NCBI GenBank assembly: GCA_035547915.1
Contig: DASZTS010000072.1
Coordinates: 108,444-172,443 of the forward strand
DNA length: 64,000 nt
Direction of reading: 5' to 3'
From: DASSFG01 sp035547915
Lineage (GTDB): Bacteria; Planctomycetota; Planctomycetia; Pirellulales; JAICIG01
The notes beneath the pieces were generated by a model. That model saw only the letters and a program-made list of their open reading frames with translations, ran no database searches and was not told where the DNA came from. Shown here one piece after another: positions 17,909 through 26,458 of this stretch. The first letter of the stretch is position 1. Every line of letters starts with the position of its first letter. A program made the position numbers and the translations under genes.

Positions 17909-19027
17909 TTAACGTTCATAAATCGGCAAAAAGCGGTAGTTGACGGCGAGTACCAGGAGCGACATCGAGGTGCCATAAGCGGGGCCGAAGGGGGATGTGA
18001 AGCTGCCGTCGGGCTGCTGGCCCGCAACCAGCCGTCGGATCTGGCCATTATTCCAACGTTCCCACGCGTCGAGATCGCCCTGGTAGAGGGCTTGGGCCTG
18101 ATAATAGAAGGTGTATTCGTCGTTGTGGTTCCGGCCCTGCCCCCGCTCGTGCCTGAGGAAATCGAGGGTGGCCTTGTATTCCGTGAGATCTTTGCGGCGG
18201 GCGACGGCAAAGACGAGCGTGGCGATCGACGACCGGGCCGCCGAGTCGCCCGGCGCACCACCGATGCCCGAATATCCGACGCTGCCGTCGGCCCCGGTCG
18301 ACTGCCGGTAATAGGCCAGCGCCCGCTCGATCGCCTGGTCGGGCACCTCGATGCCCGCGTTGCGCGCGGCGAGCAGCCCCACGAGCACTGCGCCGCTCAC
18401 CGATGTGTCGGCGTCGCGCGCATTGGGGGAATACCTCCATCCGCCGAACGGATTCTGCTTCTGCGATGTCAGCGCGCACCGAACCGCCAGCTCGAGCGCT
18501 TGACCCACGGATCGCCCGGCCGCCGGCCGGGCTGCGGCGGCGGCGGTACGGCCCGCATCCCAGAGATGATCGTCGTCGACCGTCCCGTATGCCTCAGCGA
18601 GCGCCAACATGGCGAAGCCGTGGTGATACATATTGCCCGGTCCGATGCAGCCGTTCACCGCGTCTTGTGCCGAGATGATGCTGCGCAGCGCCGCGCGCAC
18701 GTGCGAGGCATAGGGTCCGAAATTGGGATCTTCTCCCGAGGCCAGGAGCGTCATCAGGCAGAGTCCGCTGACGCCGGGACCGCTGTGCGCATCGGTCCCC
18801 CAGTCGCCACCCGGTCCCTGCGAGGTCGCCAAGTATTTCAAGCCGCGCTCGTAGATGGTGCGCACTTCGTGCGGCACGGCACTTCCTTGCCGCAATTCGG
18901 GCAGTTGGGCCCGCGCTGTGGCGGCCAGGGTGAGTAGCAAGAACCCGCTAAGAAGGCTACGTTTCGTCGGCATAGGCCGCGTGTTGCCGAAGCAGAACCT
19001 CGCTGCGCACACATACCGATTTTGCAT
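17909..19027 (-). CDS. Exported squalene-cyclase/prenyltransferase-repeat protein
   Basis: A 372-residue protein with an alpha-alpha toroid repeat composition: GLKYLATSQGPGGDWG, GWRYSPNARDADTSVSGAVL, and NNGQIRRLVAGQQPDGSF with GTSMSLLVLA at the end. A signal peptide (SGFLLLTLAATARAQ) follows a second Met at residue 19, so the true start may be 18973. The ATG at 19027 has an AGGGGT 10 nt upstream and is kept. The fold resembles the prenyltransferase/squalene-oxidase repeat, but the DxDD catalytic motif of cyclases is not visible, so it is probably a structural or binding protein. It lies in the large minus-strand operon, 56 bp after the 561-residue hypothetical. Confidence 0.82.
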   Translation of the reverse strand: MQNRYVCAARFCFGNTRPMPTKRSLLSGFLLLTLAATARAQLPELRQGSAVPHEVRTIYERGLKYLATSQGPGGDWGTDAHSGPGVSGLCLMTLLASGEDPNFGPYASHVRAALRSIISAQDAVNGCIGPGNMYHHGFAMLALAEAYGTVDDDHLWDAGRTAAAAARPAAGRSVGQALELAVRCALTSQKQNPFGGWRYSPNARDADTSVSGAVLVGLLAARNAGIEVPDQAIERALAYYRQSTGADGSVGYSGIGGAPGDSAARSSIATLVFAVARRKDLTEYKATLDFLRHERGQGRNHNDEYTFYYQAQALYQGDLDAWERWNNGQIRRLVAGQQPDGSFTSPFGPAYGTSMSLLVLAVNYRFLPIYER

Positions 19028-19083
19028 CGTCTATCTACCCCTGAGCGATTGCCGAAAGACTCGTTCGTCGCATGGCATAACCT

Positions 19084-20769
19084 CTAAAACATGCCGCCGC
19101 CGGCCGCTGGAACGGGAGCTTGTGGTCGCGTATCGACTTGCCGAATCTCTTCGATCAGTAGTGCCTGCCGGCTGCCGATCGCCGGCCATTGCTCCTCATA
19201 CAAATAGGGGTGCCACCACTCGTCGGGCAATGTGGCGATGCGCCGCACCGACTCGATGCGCCAGTCGCCCTCTGCGGCGTCGCCACCTTCTACCAAGCGG
19301 TTGTTCAGAGCCGTCGAAAGATCGACGCACTGTTGCGAAGTCAGCGCGGCAGCGCGCTCGAAGCCGACGACGACCGCATCGACCAGGGACCGTCGCTGCA
19401 ATTCGCGACGCTCGCGCTCGGCGATCATTAACCGTCGCTTCTGGTCGTCGCATAGTCGTCCCTGGAGGGTCTTTTGAAGACTCGAAGTCGCAGTGCCAAA
19501 AATATCCCGCCCCGTTCGCCCGATGCCTCCGGTCGCATTCACCTTCTGCACGACAATCTTTTCACCTTCGGCCAGGTTCTGCGGCAGCGCGGCGCGTTGT
19601 TCCATCAGTTGGCCGATATCGAGTTTGCCCGCCAGCAACAACTTTTCACGTTGCGCGTCGGTAAGGCCGCAGGCGGCGTGGACATCGTCGATGCGAAGTT
19701 GCAAATGCTCCATTAAGAGCCGCCGCAGGTCTTCTATTGCCGGGCCGCGGCGCACGATCCGCCTTTCCACCCGTGCCATCTGCTGAATCGGCGCGGCTTG
19801 GTTCGCGCCCTGGACCGCGACCGGCACCATCACCGCCTTCTGGACAAAAACCACCTCGTGGTGTCCATCCATCATCTGCCTGTAAGCGCCCGATTGACGC
19901 GCGGTCAGAGCGGCGTCCAAGATCGCGGTGGGGACCTCACGGAGATACGCTTCATCGCCCGTGAGCCAAAAGAGTTGTTCTGTCGGATCGACCGCCGGAT
20001 GCGCTCCATCGTTGAGCGGCAAGGGATCGTCTATCAGCTTCTCGCCCAGGTCCCTTCGCTGATCGTCGGACAGCAACAGCACTTCGTCGACCAAGGCGAC
20101 CTGGATCTGTGCACGTGCGCGCTTACGGAAGGCCTCTAGTCGCCGTTGCTCGACATCGTATTTGCGCCAAGCATCGGGCCAGGTACCTTGTACGATCTTG
20201 GCGAGCTCCCGGCGAACGGTCCTGCTGGGTGCGGCCGCGCCATCCTGACCGAAATCGTTGGGCACGGCCGCGAGCTTTCCCCCGGCGACCACCACATTAA
20301 AGCCATTGGCCACCGGCACGGCCGCCCCTCGGATGGCAACAACTCTCCGTTTTAGGCCATTGTTGGCAACTTGCCGCCGAAGCTGTACCGCGAATTCTTC
20401 GCCCAGCGCGTCGATCGCGGCGCGACCGTCCTGTTCCAACGAAGCCACCTGTTGATGGTCGAGTTCGCAGACGTTTTGCAGAAACCGAAGTTCCAGGGGC
20501 AGGCACTCGCGCAACGGGTGCGTGTACTGCTTGCCCACGTCGGCCCATTGCTCGTCCGTCAAATTGGCGTCAACTCCGATTCGGATCGCGCCGACCACTT
20601 GTGCCCAACCTGCACCGGCCATCACCAGCCAGAGGAGACCCGCGAGGACCAGCCGATTCCTCAGCCGCGGCGCCACCTCGGCCAAGCCGCGGGTAGGACC
20701 GCGCGACGGCCACCGCATACGGACGGGCCATCGGCAGATCGTTGAAGTGCGAAGGATGGCGCTCGTCAC
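19084..20769 (-). CDS. Exported hypothetical protein, helical
   Basis: A 561-residue protein beginning at a GTG that overlaps the stop of the preceding gene by 4 bp (GTGA). A signal or anchor segment (RLVLAGLLWLVMAGAGWAQ) is at about residues 40-58, so the first 35 Arg-rich residues may not be translated. The rest is mainly helical and charged, with Leu/Glu/Arg-rich stretches around residues 350-500 (RRLLMEHLQLRIDDVHAACG) and repeated AxLTDAQREKLLLAG / LSDDQRRDLGEKL segments, as seen in planctomycete stress-sensor-like proteins. I do not recognise a named family. Its conserved position after DUF4175-like and before the squalene-repeat protein suggests a role in the same envelope module. Confidence 0.72.
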   Translation of the reverse strand: MTSAILRTSTICRWPVRMRWPSRGPTRGLAEVAPRLRNRLVLAGLLWLVMAGAGWAQVVGAIRIGVDANLTDEQWADVGKQYTHPLRECLPLELRFLQNVCELDHQQVASLEQDGRAAIDALGEEFAVQLRRQVANNGLKRRVVAIRGAAVPVANGFNVVVAGGKLAAVPNDFGQDGAAAPSRTVRRELAKIVQGTWPDAWRKYDVEQRRLEAFRKRARAQIQVALVDEVLLLSDDQRRDLGEKLIDDPLPLNDGAHPAVDPTEQLFWLTGDEAYLREVPTAILDAALTARQSGAYRQMMDGHHEVVFVQKAVMVPVAVQGANQAAPIQQMARVERRIVRRGPAIEDLRRLLMEHLQLRIDDVHAACGLTDAQREKLLLAGKLDIGQLMEQRAALPQNLAEGEKIVVQKVNATGGIGRTGRDIFGTATSSLQKTLQGRLCDDQKRRLMIAERERRELQRRSLVDAVVVGFERAAALTSQQCVDLSTALNNRLVEGGDAAEGDWRIESVRRIATLPDEWWHPYLYEEQWPAIGSRQALLIEEIRQVDTRPQAPVPAAGGGMF

Positions 20770-21356
20770 TGCCGTCCCTTCTCGAGCCTGTTGAAATACT
20801 CGTCCAATCCCGCTCGGAATTCTTCGGGCAGCGTGCGATCGGCCACGCCGGAAGCTTGCGGTACGTCACGCTCGTCGGGCCGCGCCTTGTCGTTGGCACC
20901 GCTGCCCAGGAGGGCCAGCGCAGGTTGCTCGGGTTCGTCGTTTGCGCTTCCCCCGCCCGGCGTGCTTCCGCCACCGCCACCGCCCGACTTGGGATTGCAC
21001 CGCTTGGCCTGCAACAACAACTCGATTATCTCCGATTCGGCAGCGATGGCGGGTGGCCCCGTGTCGGGCTGCTGGAGAATGGCCACGACTTCGCCCATGA
21101 TACGGCTCACCGTGGTCAGCAGCCGCGTCTCATAGGCAAAATTGCTGGCCGCGTCGGGCAACTCACCGACGCGCTGCACCGTCGCATCGACGCGCTTGCG
21201 GAGCTCTTCCTGCGTCGTGGCCAGTTTCGCGGCGTCGGCCGCGTACTTTTCGGCGGCCAGCGCCGGTCGCGACTGCTCGGCCACACGCGTCTCTTCACGC
21301 AGGGCAATCTCGGCTTCCAGGATCTGCATCACTTCCAACACGACCGATGGCGGCAA
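20766..21356 (-). CDS. Hypothetical Bat-module protein, helical then low complexity
   Basis: About 196 residues from a TTG at 21356. An ATG at 21329 (MQILEAEIALREETR), with GGAAG 4 nt upstream, is an alternative. Residues 1-100 are helical (EELRKRVDATVQRVGELPD, LLTTVSRIMGEVVAIL), followed by a Gly/Ser/Pro linker and a short charged tail (LPEEFRAGLDEYFNRLEKGRQ). The frame is the same as that of the DUF4175-like gene upstream, with only a TGA and eight codons between. No known domain is recognised. It overlaps the next gene by 4 bp. Confidence 0.72.
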   Translation of the reverse strand: MPPSVVLEVMQILEAEIALREETRVAEQSRPALAAEKYAADAAKLATTQEELRKRVDATVQRVGELPDAASNFAYETRLLTTVSRIMGEVVAILQQPDTGPPAIAAESEIIELLLQAKRCNPKSGGGGGGSTPGGGSANDEPEQPALALLGSGANDKARPDERDVPQASGVADRTLPEEFRAGLDEYFNRLEKGRQ

Positions 21357-21380
21357 ACTGCCGGCTGATTTGCCGCCCGG

Positions 21381-24062
21381 TCACGTACCGCCCGACGCGG
21401 GATCGACCAGATCTTCGGCCCAGCGGTCGAGCGTGTCGGACCAGAACTCGCACTGGGCGATCGAGAGGCCCGTTTCGCGCGGCAGGTCGTCGCTGACCTG
21501 TCGCAGCCGGCCCACGACTTCGACTTTTTGCATCTCGTCGAGCACGTTCTTGAACACCGTCATCCGGCGGCGCTCGTAGTAGGCCTTCATGTCGTCGACG
21601 ATGGTGCCGACGTTTTCTGCCAGTTTCGCCTGACTCTCGGAAAGTTTCGGCAACAGCTCGCGGGTCTCGCCCGAGGCGCGGTGCGCCGGCAGGCCGAAGT
21701 CGCCTGTGACCTGCTCGGTCAGGTCCTTGGCCATGTGCAGCTCTCTTCGGGACGCCGCCTTGAGCCGCTTGAGGAACGTGCTCCCTTCGAGATTGGCCAG
21801 CACGCGATTCAACTCGTCGGCCACCTTGGCGAACTCGGCGAGCAGGTCTTCCTGCTCTTTGACCGCTTCGTCGACTTTGTCGGAGACCGGGCACGAGCCG
21901 CCCCTCGACTTACCGCCGGCCAGAGTCGTCACGGGTAAGGAGAGTCGCGGCGAACCACCGCTCGGCGGCGGCGAGTCGTCCGGGTTTTCATCGTTTTTGT
22001 CCTTGGGCTGCTGCGAGCTTTCCACGTCGGCGATCGACGGTACCGGCGGCTTGGGAGGCTGGCCCTTCTGCGGGTCGCCGCCCGGCTTGCTCGACGCATT
22101 GCGAACCTGGCCGACTTGCGGCCGAGGCACCTGATCCCCCGGCGACGGTTCACCCGGTGTCTTCGCCTCTGACTTAGGCGCCGACGAAGCGTCGGCCAAT
22201 AGGTTAGCAACCGAGGGCATGCGGGCCGCCGAGATGTCTTTGAGGATCTGGAGCATGGCGGCCCATTTCTCCAGGTGCCCGACGCCGAATTCGGGATTGC
22301 GGGCCGCCTCGGTCACCAGCGACTCGCCATCGGAGACGAGCCGCGACAACCGGCCGCCGTTGGCCCGCTCGGCCGACGCCTGGTGCTCGATACGCTTGCG
22401 TGTCTCGGGCCGGTCAAGCTCGTCGGCCGGCAGCTCGCGCAGCTCCTTGTTCGCCTCATAGAGCTGCAACTCGCGATCGCGCACTTCGAGCGAACGGTGG
22501 TGCCAACGGTCGAGTTGCTCGGCTAGCCAGGCGGCGTGTTCGTCGGCATTGAGCACGACGAGCAGATGCGGCGGAGAATAGACCCGCCCGCGGCCCGGCA
22601 GATAGTCTTCCACATAGACGCGCAGTTCGATCGCTTGCGGCTCGATGCCCAGCGATTTGGCGCAGAATACGCCGGCCGCTTCGAACAGCTCGCGATCGCA
22701 GCCGCCGGCCGCCAGCATGCGATCTCCTTCGGCGGGAGTCCGCCCCGGTCGATCTTCATCGGGTAGGCCACGCCATTCGATCCCGACTCGCTGCACGCCA
22801 AAATCGTCTTGCGCCATGACCACGAAACTTAGCTGCTCGCTTTCGAGCACCACCTTCTGCCGCGGCAAATTTTGGCAGGCGACGGTGGGCGGATCGTCCT
22901 CGCGCGCTTCGATCGACAACACGAACGGCGCCAACCCCGCCAAGCCGTCGCCATCCTGCCAGCCCAACTCGAGCTCCTGCGATTCGGCGATCTCCAGCGC
23001 AGGCACGGCCAAGGTCGCTCCCTGCGGCGATACACGCTTGCCATTTACGGTGCTTTTGACCAGCTCCCGGTTGGCCGTCGCCGTCACACCCACCGTGCTG
23101 CCGGTCACTACCGACAGGGCGCCGCCGCGAACGTCTTTCTTGGTTTCGCCGGGCCGACCCAGATAGGCGGGCAACGTCACCTGCGCCTCGACGAGTGTCA
23201 GCTCGGGGCGCAACGTCGGTTCGACGCGCACACGGTGCGCGGCGTCGCCCACGCGCAGCGTGAGCCAACCGGCCGCGATCTGCGGCGGCACCTCGAACTC
23301 GTAGCCGTTCTCGGCCAGAGCTGCCGTCATCGAATCCTGCTCGCCATAGCGGATGCTTGCTTCCGCGGGCCGCCAACGCGACGTTTCGGCGAGTTCGACG
23401 CGGAACACGAACGGCTCGCCGTGTGGCACGACCAACCGCTCGGGCAGCGGCTCGACGGCGGCGAACGTGTAGCGCGGCGTGGCGCGCCAGGGAGCGAGCA
23501 ACCGCAGCCAGGCGTTGCCCGCGGCAGCGGGCGCCACCACGGCCAACACCAGCGCGGCCGTCGCCGGCACCGCCAAGGCCCAAGCCCATTGGCGATGCCG
23601 CGGTTTCGGTACAGCATTGCTAAAATCGTGGCGAGACGCCTGCTGCGCGACCTGCGTGATGGCCGCCTCGCACAAGGCACGAGAACGGACCTGTTCTGCC
23701 GCGTTGTCGACCAGTTCGATGATGCCCAGCAACTGATCGCCGACGTCGGGGTATTTGCGAGTCAACAAGCGGGCCAGTTGCGGGAGCTGTCGTCGCCGCC
23801 AGATCCAGCGATAGGCATAGAGCGGCACGATGCCTGCCACGAACAGCGCCGCCAGCAATACGGTCAGTCGGACGGCCGCCGGCGTATCGGCCAACCGGTC
23901 AAGTGTAAAGACAGCCAGCCAGGCGGCGAGCAAGCCGAACGCCGCCACGGCCAACGCCTCGGCCGTCTTGATCGACCAGACCCGGCGGCGAAAGGCGAGC
24001 AATTGCAGCCGCAGACTGTCGGGCAGTTGGGGACCGTTTTGCACGACGTGAGTGATAGACAT
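21381..24062 (-). CDS. DUF4175-like membrane protein (complete copy)
   Basis: An 893-residue protein with an N-terminal pair of membrane segments (about 35-55 and 65-85) and a third at about 160-180. A beta-rich extracytoplasmic region with repeated immunoglobulin-like strands follows. From about residue 530 there is a long charged helical part (ERANGGRLSRLVSDGESLV, ELNRVLANLEGSTFLKRLKA) interrupted by a Pro/Ser/Gly/Lys linker at about 640-730. It is homologous in layout to the partial protein at 1-2641. It follows the VWA gene by 71 bp. The C-terminal TGA is followed by the 196-residue ORF in the same frame. Role unknown, most likely a large envelope scaffold of the MoxR module. Confidence 0.85.
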   Translation of the reverse strand: MSITHVVQNGPQLPDSLRLQLLAFRRRVWSIKTAEALAVAAFGLLAAWLAVFTLDRLADTPAAVRLTVLLAALFVAGIVPLYAYRWIWRRRQLPQLARLLTRKYPDVGDQLLGIIELVDNAAEQVRSRALCEAAITQVAQQASRHDFSNAVPKPRHRQWAWALAVPATAALVLAVVAPAAAGNAWLRLLAPWRATPRYTFAAVEPLPERLVVPHGEPFVFRVELAETSRWRPAEASIRYGEQDSMTAALAENGYEFEVPPQIAAGWLTLRVGDAAHRVRVEPTLRPELTLVEAQVTLPAYLGRPGETKKDVRGGALSVVTGSTVGVTATANRELVKSTVNGKRVSPQGATLAVPALEIAESQELELGWQDGDGLAGLAPFVLSIEAREDDPPTVACQNLPRQKVVLESEQLSFVVMAQDDFGVQRVGIEWRGLPDEDRPGRTPAEGDRMLAAGGCDRELFEAAGVFCAKSLGIEPQAIELRVYVEDYLPGRGRVYSPPHLLVVLNADEHAAWLAEQLDRWHHRSLEVRDRELQLYEANKELRELPADELDRPETRKRIEHQASAERANGGRLSRLVSDGESLVTEAARNPEFGVGHLEKWAAMLQILKDISAARMPSVANLLADASSAPKSEAKTPGEPSPGDQVPRPQVGQVRNASSKPGGDPQKGQPPKPPVPSIADVESSQQPKDKNDENPDDSPPPSGGSPRLSLPVTTLAGGKSRGGSCPVSDKVDEAVKEQEDLLAEFAKVADELNRVLANLEGSTFLKRLKAASRRELHMAKDLTEQVTGDFGLPAHRASGETRELLPKLSESQAKLAENVGTIVDDMKAYYERRRMTVFKNVLDEMQKVEVVGRLRQVSDDLPRETGLSIAQCEFWSDTLDRWAEDLVDPASGGT

Positions 24063-24133
24063 ATAGATATGGACGGATAGGGAGATGTGAAGTTACACAA
24101 CTTCCAACACTTACCTCGCCACTCATCGACCCG

Positions 24134-26332
24134 TTACACCAGTCCCGCCACCTTTCGAAATATCCAAAACAGACTCATCAACCCGACGACCATCGAAGCC
24201 AGCACGGGACTGCTCCACAGTTGTAGACGACGTGATTCGACGGGCGGTTCCTCTTGCGCGGCGAGCGAGCGAATCGCGCCGTTGAGGTCGCCGGGCTGAA
24301 CCATCTTGCCGCCGGTGACGCGAGCGATCTCTTCGAGCACTTCCGGGCGGGCTGGATGGCCGACGCGTTCCACGGCCGCGCCTTGGACGAAGAACGTACT
24401 GTCGAGCGCGGCGCCGGAGCGTTTGGCGCCGAGCGAAATCTGATGTTGGCCCGCTTCGACCGGCGTGAACTGGGCCGAAAAAAGGCCCCACTCGTCGCCT
24501 TCATGCGCGAAGCGCACCGAGTCGACCTTGCCGGAAGGCGACGTGATCTTGGCCGTCACATCGTCGTCTTCGACCGGCTCGCCGCTGGCCGTCATAACGT
24601 TGGCGTGCAACGTGAGCACGTTGCGCACGCCGGGCTGGTCTGGCTGAAAGTAGAGCCGCACGGTCTTACCCTTCGCCATGTTCCGCTGATACGCCATCCA
24701 GCGTACCACTTGTCCCCAAAAGCGGTAGTGGTATTTATCCTCGACACCTTTCCGCCACCGCCAGGCACCGTCGGTGCCCATGAACAACACCTTGCCGGTG
24801 CCGTAGGTGCGCGTGACCAGCAGCGGTATGCGTCCAAATTCGTTCGTGGCTGATTTGTGGACGCACAGCACTTCCGTCGCCGCCTTGGCCCGTGTGACGG
24901 CCGCATACCACTGAAAGCCGGGCAAGTCTTCCCAGATTGCCGAGTTTTCGTCTTGGGTGTCAGCCAGTTTCGTCAGCAGACTGCGACGTCCCGCCTCGGT
25001 CAGCTCGAAGTGGTCGGCCGTCTGCGAGCCCCATCCGTTCGGTTGCACCAGATCGAGCACCACCGGATACAAGTCGCTCAACTCGGTCTCGAGCAGCGTG
25101 ACCTGCCTTCCCTGCCAGCCGGGCATGAATACCAACCCGCTGGCCTGCTGGCCCACCAGCCCCTTGAGGAGCCGGCACTGTTCGGCCGTGAGTTGGCCAT
25201 CCGTCGTGCCCACGTCGCCCAAGAACACGACATCGTAGGCGGCCAACTCTTCCAACCGATCGGGAAACTGCGCGATATAGTCCTTGTTACCGCCACCGAC
25301 CTTGCTCAGGCCCGGATGGAACAACAAGCACGACAACTCGATGCCCGGATCGCGCGACAAGGCGTTGCGGAGGTAGCGATATTCCCAGCGCGGATACGAT
25401 TCGACGACGAGCACCCGCAACCGTTCATCGCGCACGGCGATCGGGGCCGACAGGGCGTTGTTGTCTTGCAAGACTTCATCGCGATGCGCGGGCACTTCCA
25501 GCGACAACCGATAGTCGCCCGCCAGAGCCGGCTTCCAGTTTATCCAGTCGTTTGTGCGCCCCATCGCCGCGATGCGGACCTCCTTGGTCAGTTTCTCGCC
25601 CGACGAGGTTTCGAGCTTGACGATGGCCACGTGGTCGCGTGGCAACCAGCTATCGATCGAAAAGGCGATGCGCACCGATTTACCGACCACGCCGAAAGTC
25701 GGCAAATCGAGGCCCACTAGTTCCACGTCGGGCAGGCGCGCCGGGCTCCCCATCGCCACGACCTGCACGGGAATATTCTTCAGGCGCAACCGGCCGGCGG
25801 CTTCGACCGGTGGGTGGCCTTCGTTCCAATCTCCGTCACTCACTAACACGATGCCGCGCAGAGTCGAGTGGTTCTCCAAGGCCGCGACGAGTGCGGCATT
25901 GAGATCGGTGCCGTGCCCGGCGCGCGGCTCGGCGAATGATTGCTCGACGATCTCCCACTTCTGCGCGGCCGAGGGCCTGGGCAGCGCGGCGATGATCGCC
26001 GCGGCCGATTCGGCGCGCGTGCGCGGCGGTGTGCCCGGCCGGCGTCGATCGAGATCGTCGCGCGTTTGCATGCTCTGCGAGGCATCGCGGAGCACGAGCA
26101 CCACCGGCTTGCGATCGGGCCGGAACTGTTCGACCCACTCCGGCTGGTTCAACAGCGCGGCGATGATGATCACGATCGCCAGCCGCACCAACTCGAGCAC
26201 GCCGATCGAACGGCGGTAGCCACTGCGCCGCCAGGCGACATAGCCCAGTGCGCTCGTGGCGATCACGACCAATACCGAGAGGACCAGCGACCAGCCCGTC
26301 GGAAACACCGTCAGAAAGCGGTGGTCGGTCAT
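24134..26332 (-). CDS. VWA and glutamine-amidotransferase-like membrane protein
   Basis: About 732 residues from ATG 26332 (seven codons inside the longer frame). Two N-terminal membrane segments (SLVLSVLVVIATSALGYVA, LVRLAIVIIIAALLN) precede a VWA domain with a complete metal site: DASQS at about 90, GTDLNAAL, and VLVSDGDWNEG. Next is a glutamine-amidotransferase-like fold (VLVVESYPRWEYRYLRNAL, YDVVFLGDVGTTDG, GLVFMPGWQGRQV, LLVTRTYGTGKVLFMGTDG). A C-terminal beta region and a final anchor (MVVGLMSLFWIF) close it. It lies between BatA-type and DUF4175-like genes. It is probably a partner of the MoxR ATPase upstream. The catalytic Cys of true amidotransferases is not seen. Confidence 0.87.
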   Translation of the reverse strand: MTDHRFLTVFPTGWSLVLSVLVVIATSALGYVAWRRSGYRRSIGVLELVRLAIVIIIAALLNQPEWVEQFRPDRKPVVLVLRDASQSMQTRDDLDRRRPGTPPRTRAESAAAIIAALPRPSAAQKWEIVEQSFAEPRAGHGTDLNAALVAALENHSTLRGIVLVSDGDWNEGHPPVEAAGRLRLKNIPVQVVAMGSPARLPDVELVGLDLPTFGVVGKSVRIAFSIDSWLPRDHVAIVKLETSSGEKLTKEVRIAAMGRTNDWINWKPALAGDYRLSLEVPAHRDEVLQDNNALSAPIAVRDERLRVLVVESYPRWEYRYLRNALSRDPGIELSCLLFHPGLSKVGGGNKDYIAQFPDRLEELAAYDVVFLGDVGTTDGQLTAEQCRLLKGLVGQQASGLVFMPGWQGRQVTLLETELSDLYPVVLDLVQPNGWGSQTADHFELTEAGRRSLLTKLADTQDENSAIWEDLPGFQWYAAVTRAKAATEVLCVHKSATNEFGRIPLLVTRTYGTGKVLFMGTDGAWRWRKGVEDKYHYRFWGQVVRWMAYQRNMAKGKTVRLYFQPDQPGVRNVLTLHANVMTASGEPVEDDDVTAKITSPSGKVDSVRFAHEGDEWGLFSAQFTPVEAGQHQISLGAKRSGAALDSTFFVQGAAVERVGHPARPEVLEEIARVTGGKMVQPGDLNGAIRSLAAQEEPPVESRRLQLWSSPVLASMVVGLMSLFWIFRKVAGLV

Positions 26333-26366
26333 GGTTGCTGTTACCTGTCGCAAAAGCCCTTACATT

Positions 26367-26398
26367 CCTCTCCCTCAGGCTGCACTTTCTGGGAGAGG
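26367..26398. repeat. Short inverted repeat between BatA and VWA genes
   Basis: CCTCTCCC at 26367-26374 pairs with GGGAGAGG at 26391-26398, with a 16-nt loop. It lies in the 126-bp gap of the large minus-strand operon. A hairpin in the transcript is likely; terminator activity is doubtful because no U-run follows. Confidence 0.45.
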
Positions 26399-26458
26399 TT
26401 AGGTGAAGGCGGAACGAATCATCGCAATCCCACTCCCCACCGATTCCCTATATCGCTC

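Noticed and set aside
14785..18261. 1158-residue version of the thioredoxin fusion protein
   Set aside because: The extra N-terminus lies within the squalene-repeat gene on the same strand and in the dispersed repeat. It is Arg/Ser-rich shadow sequence.
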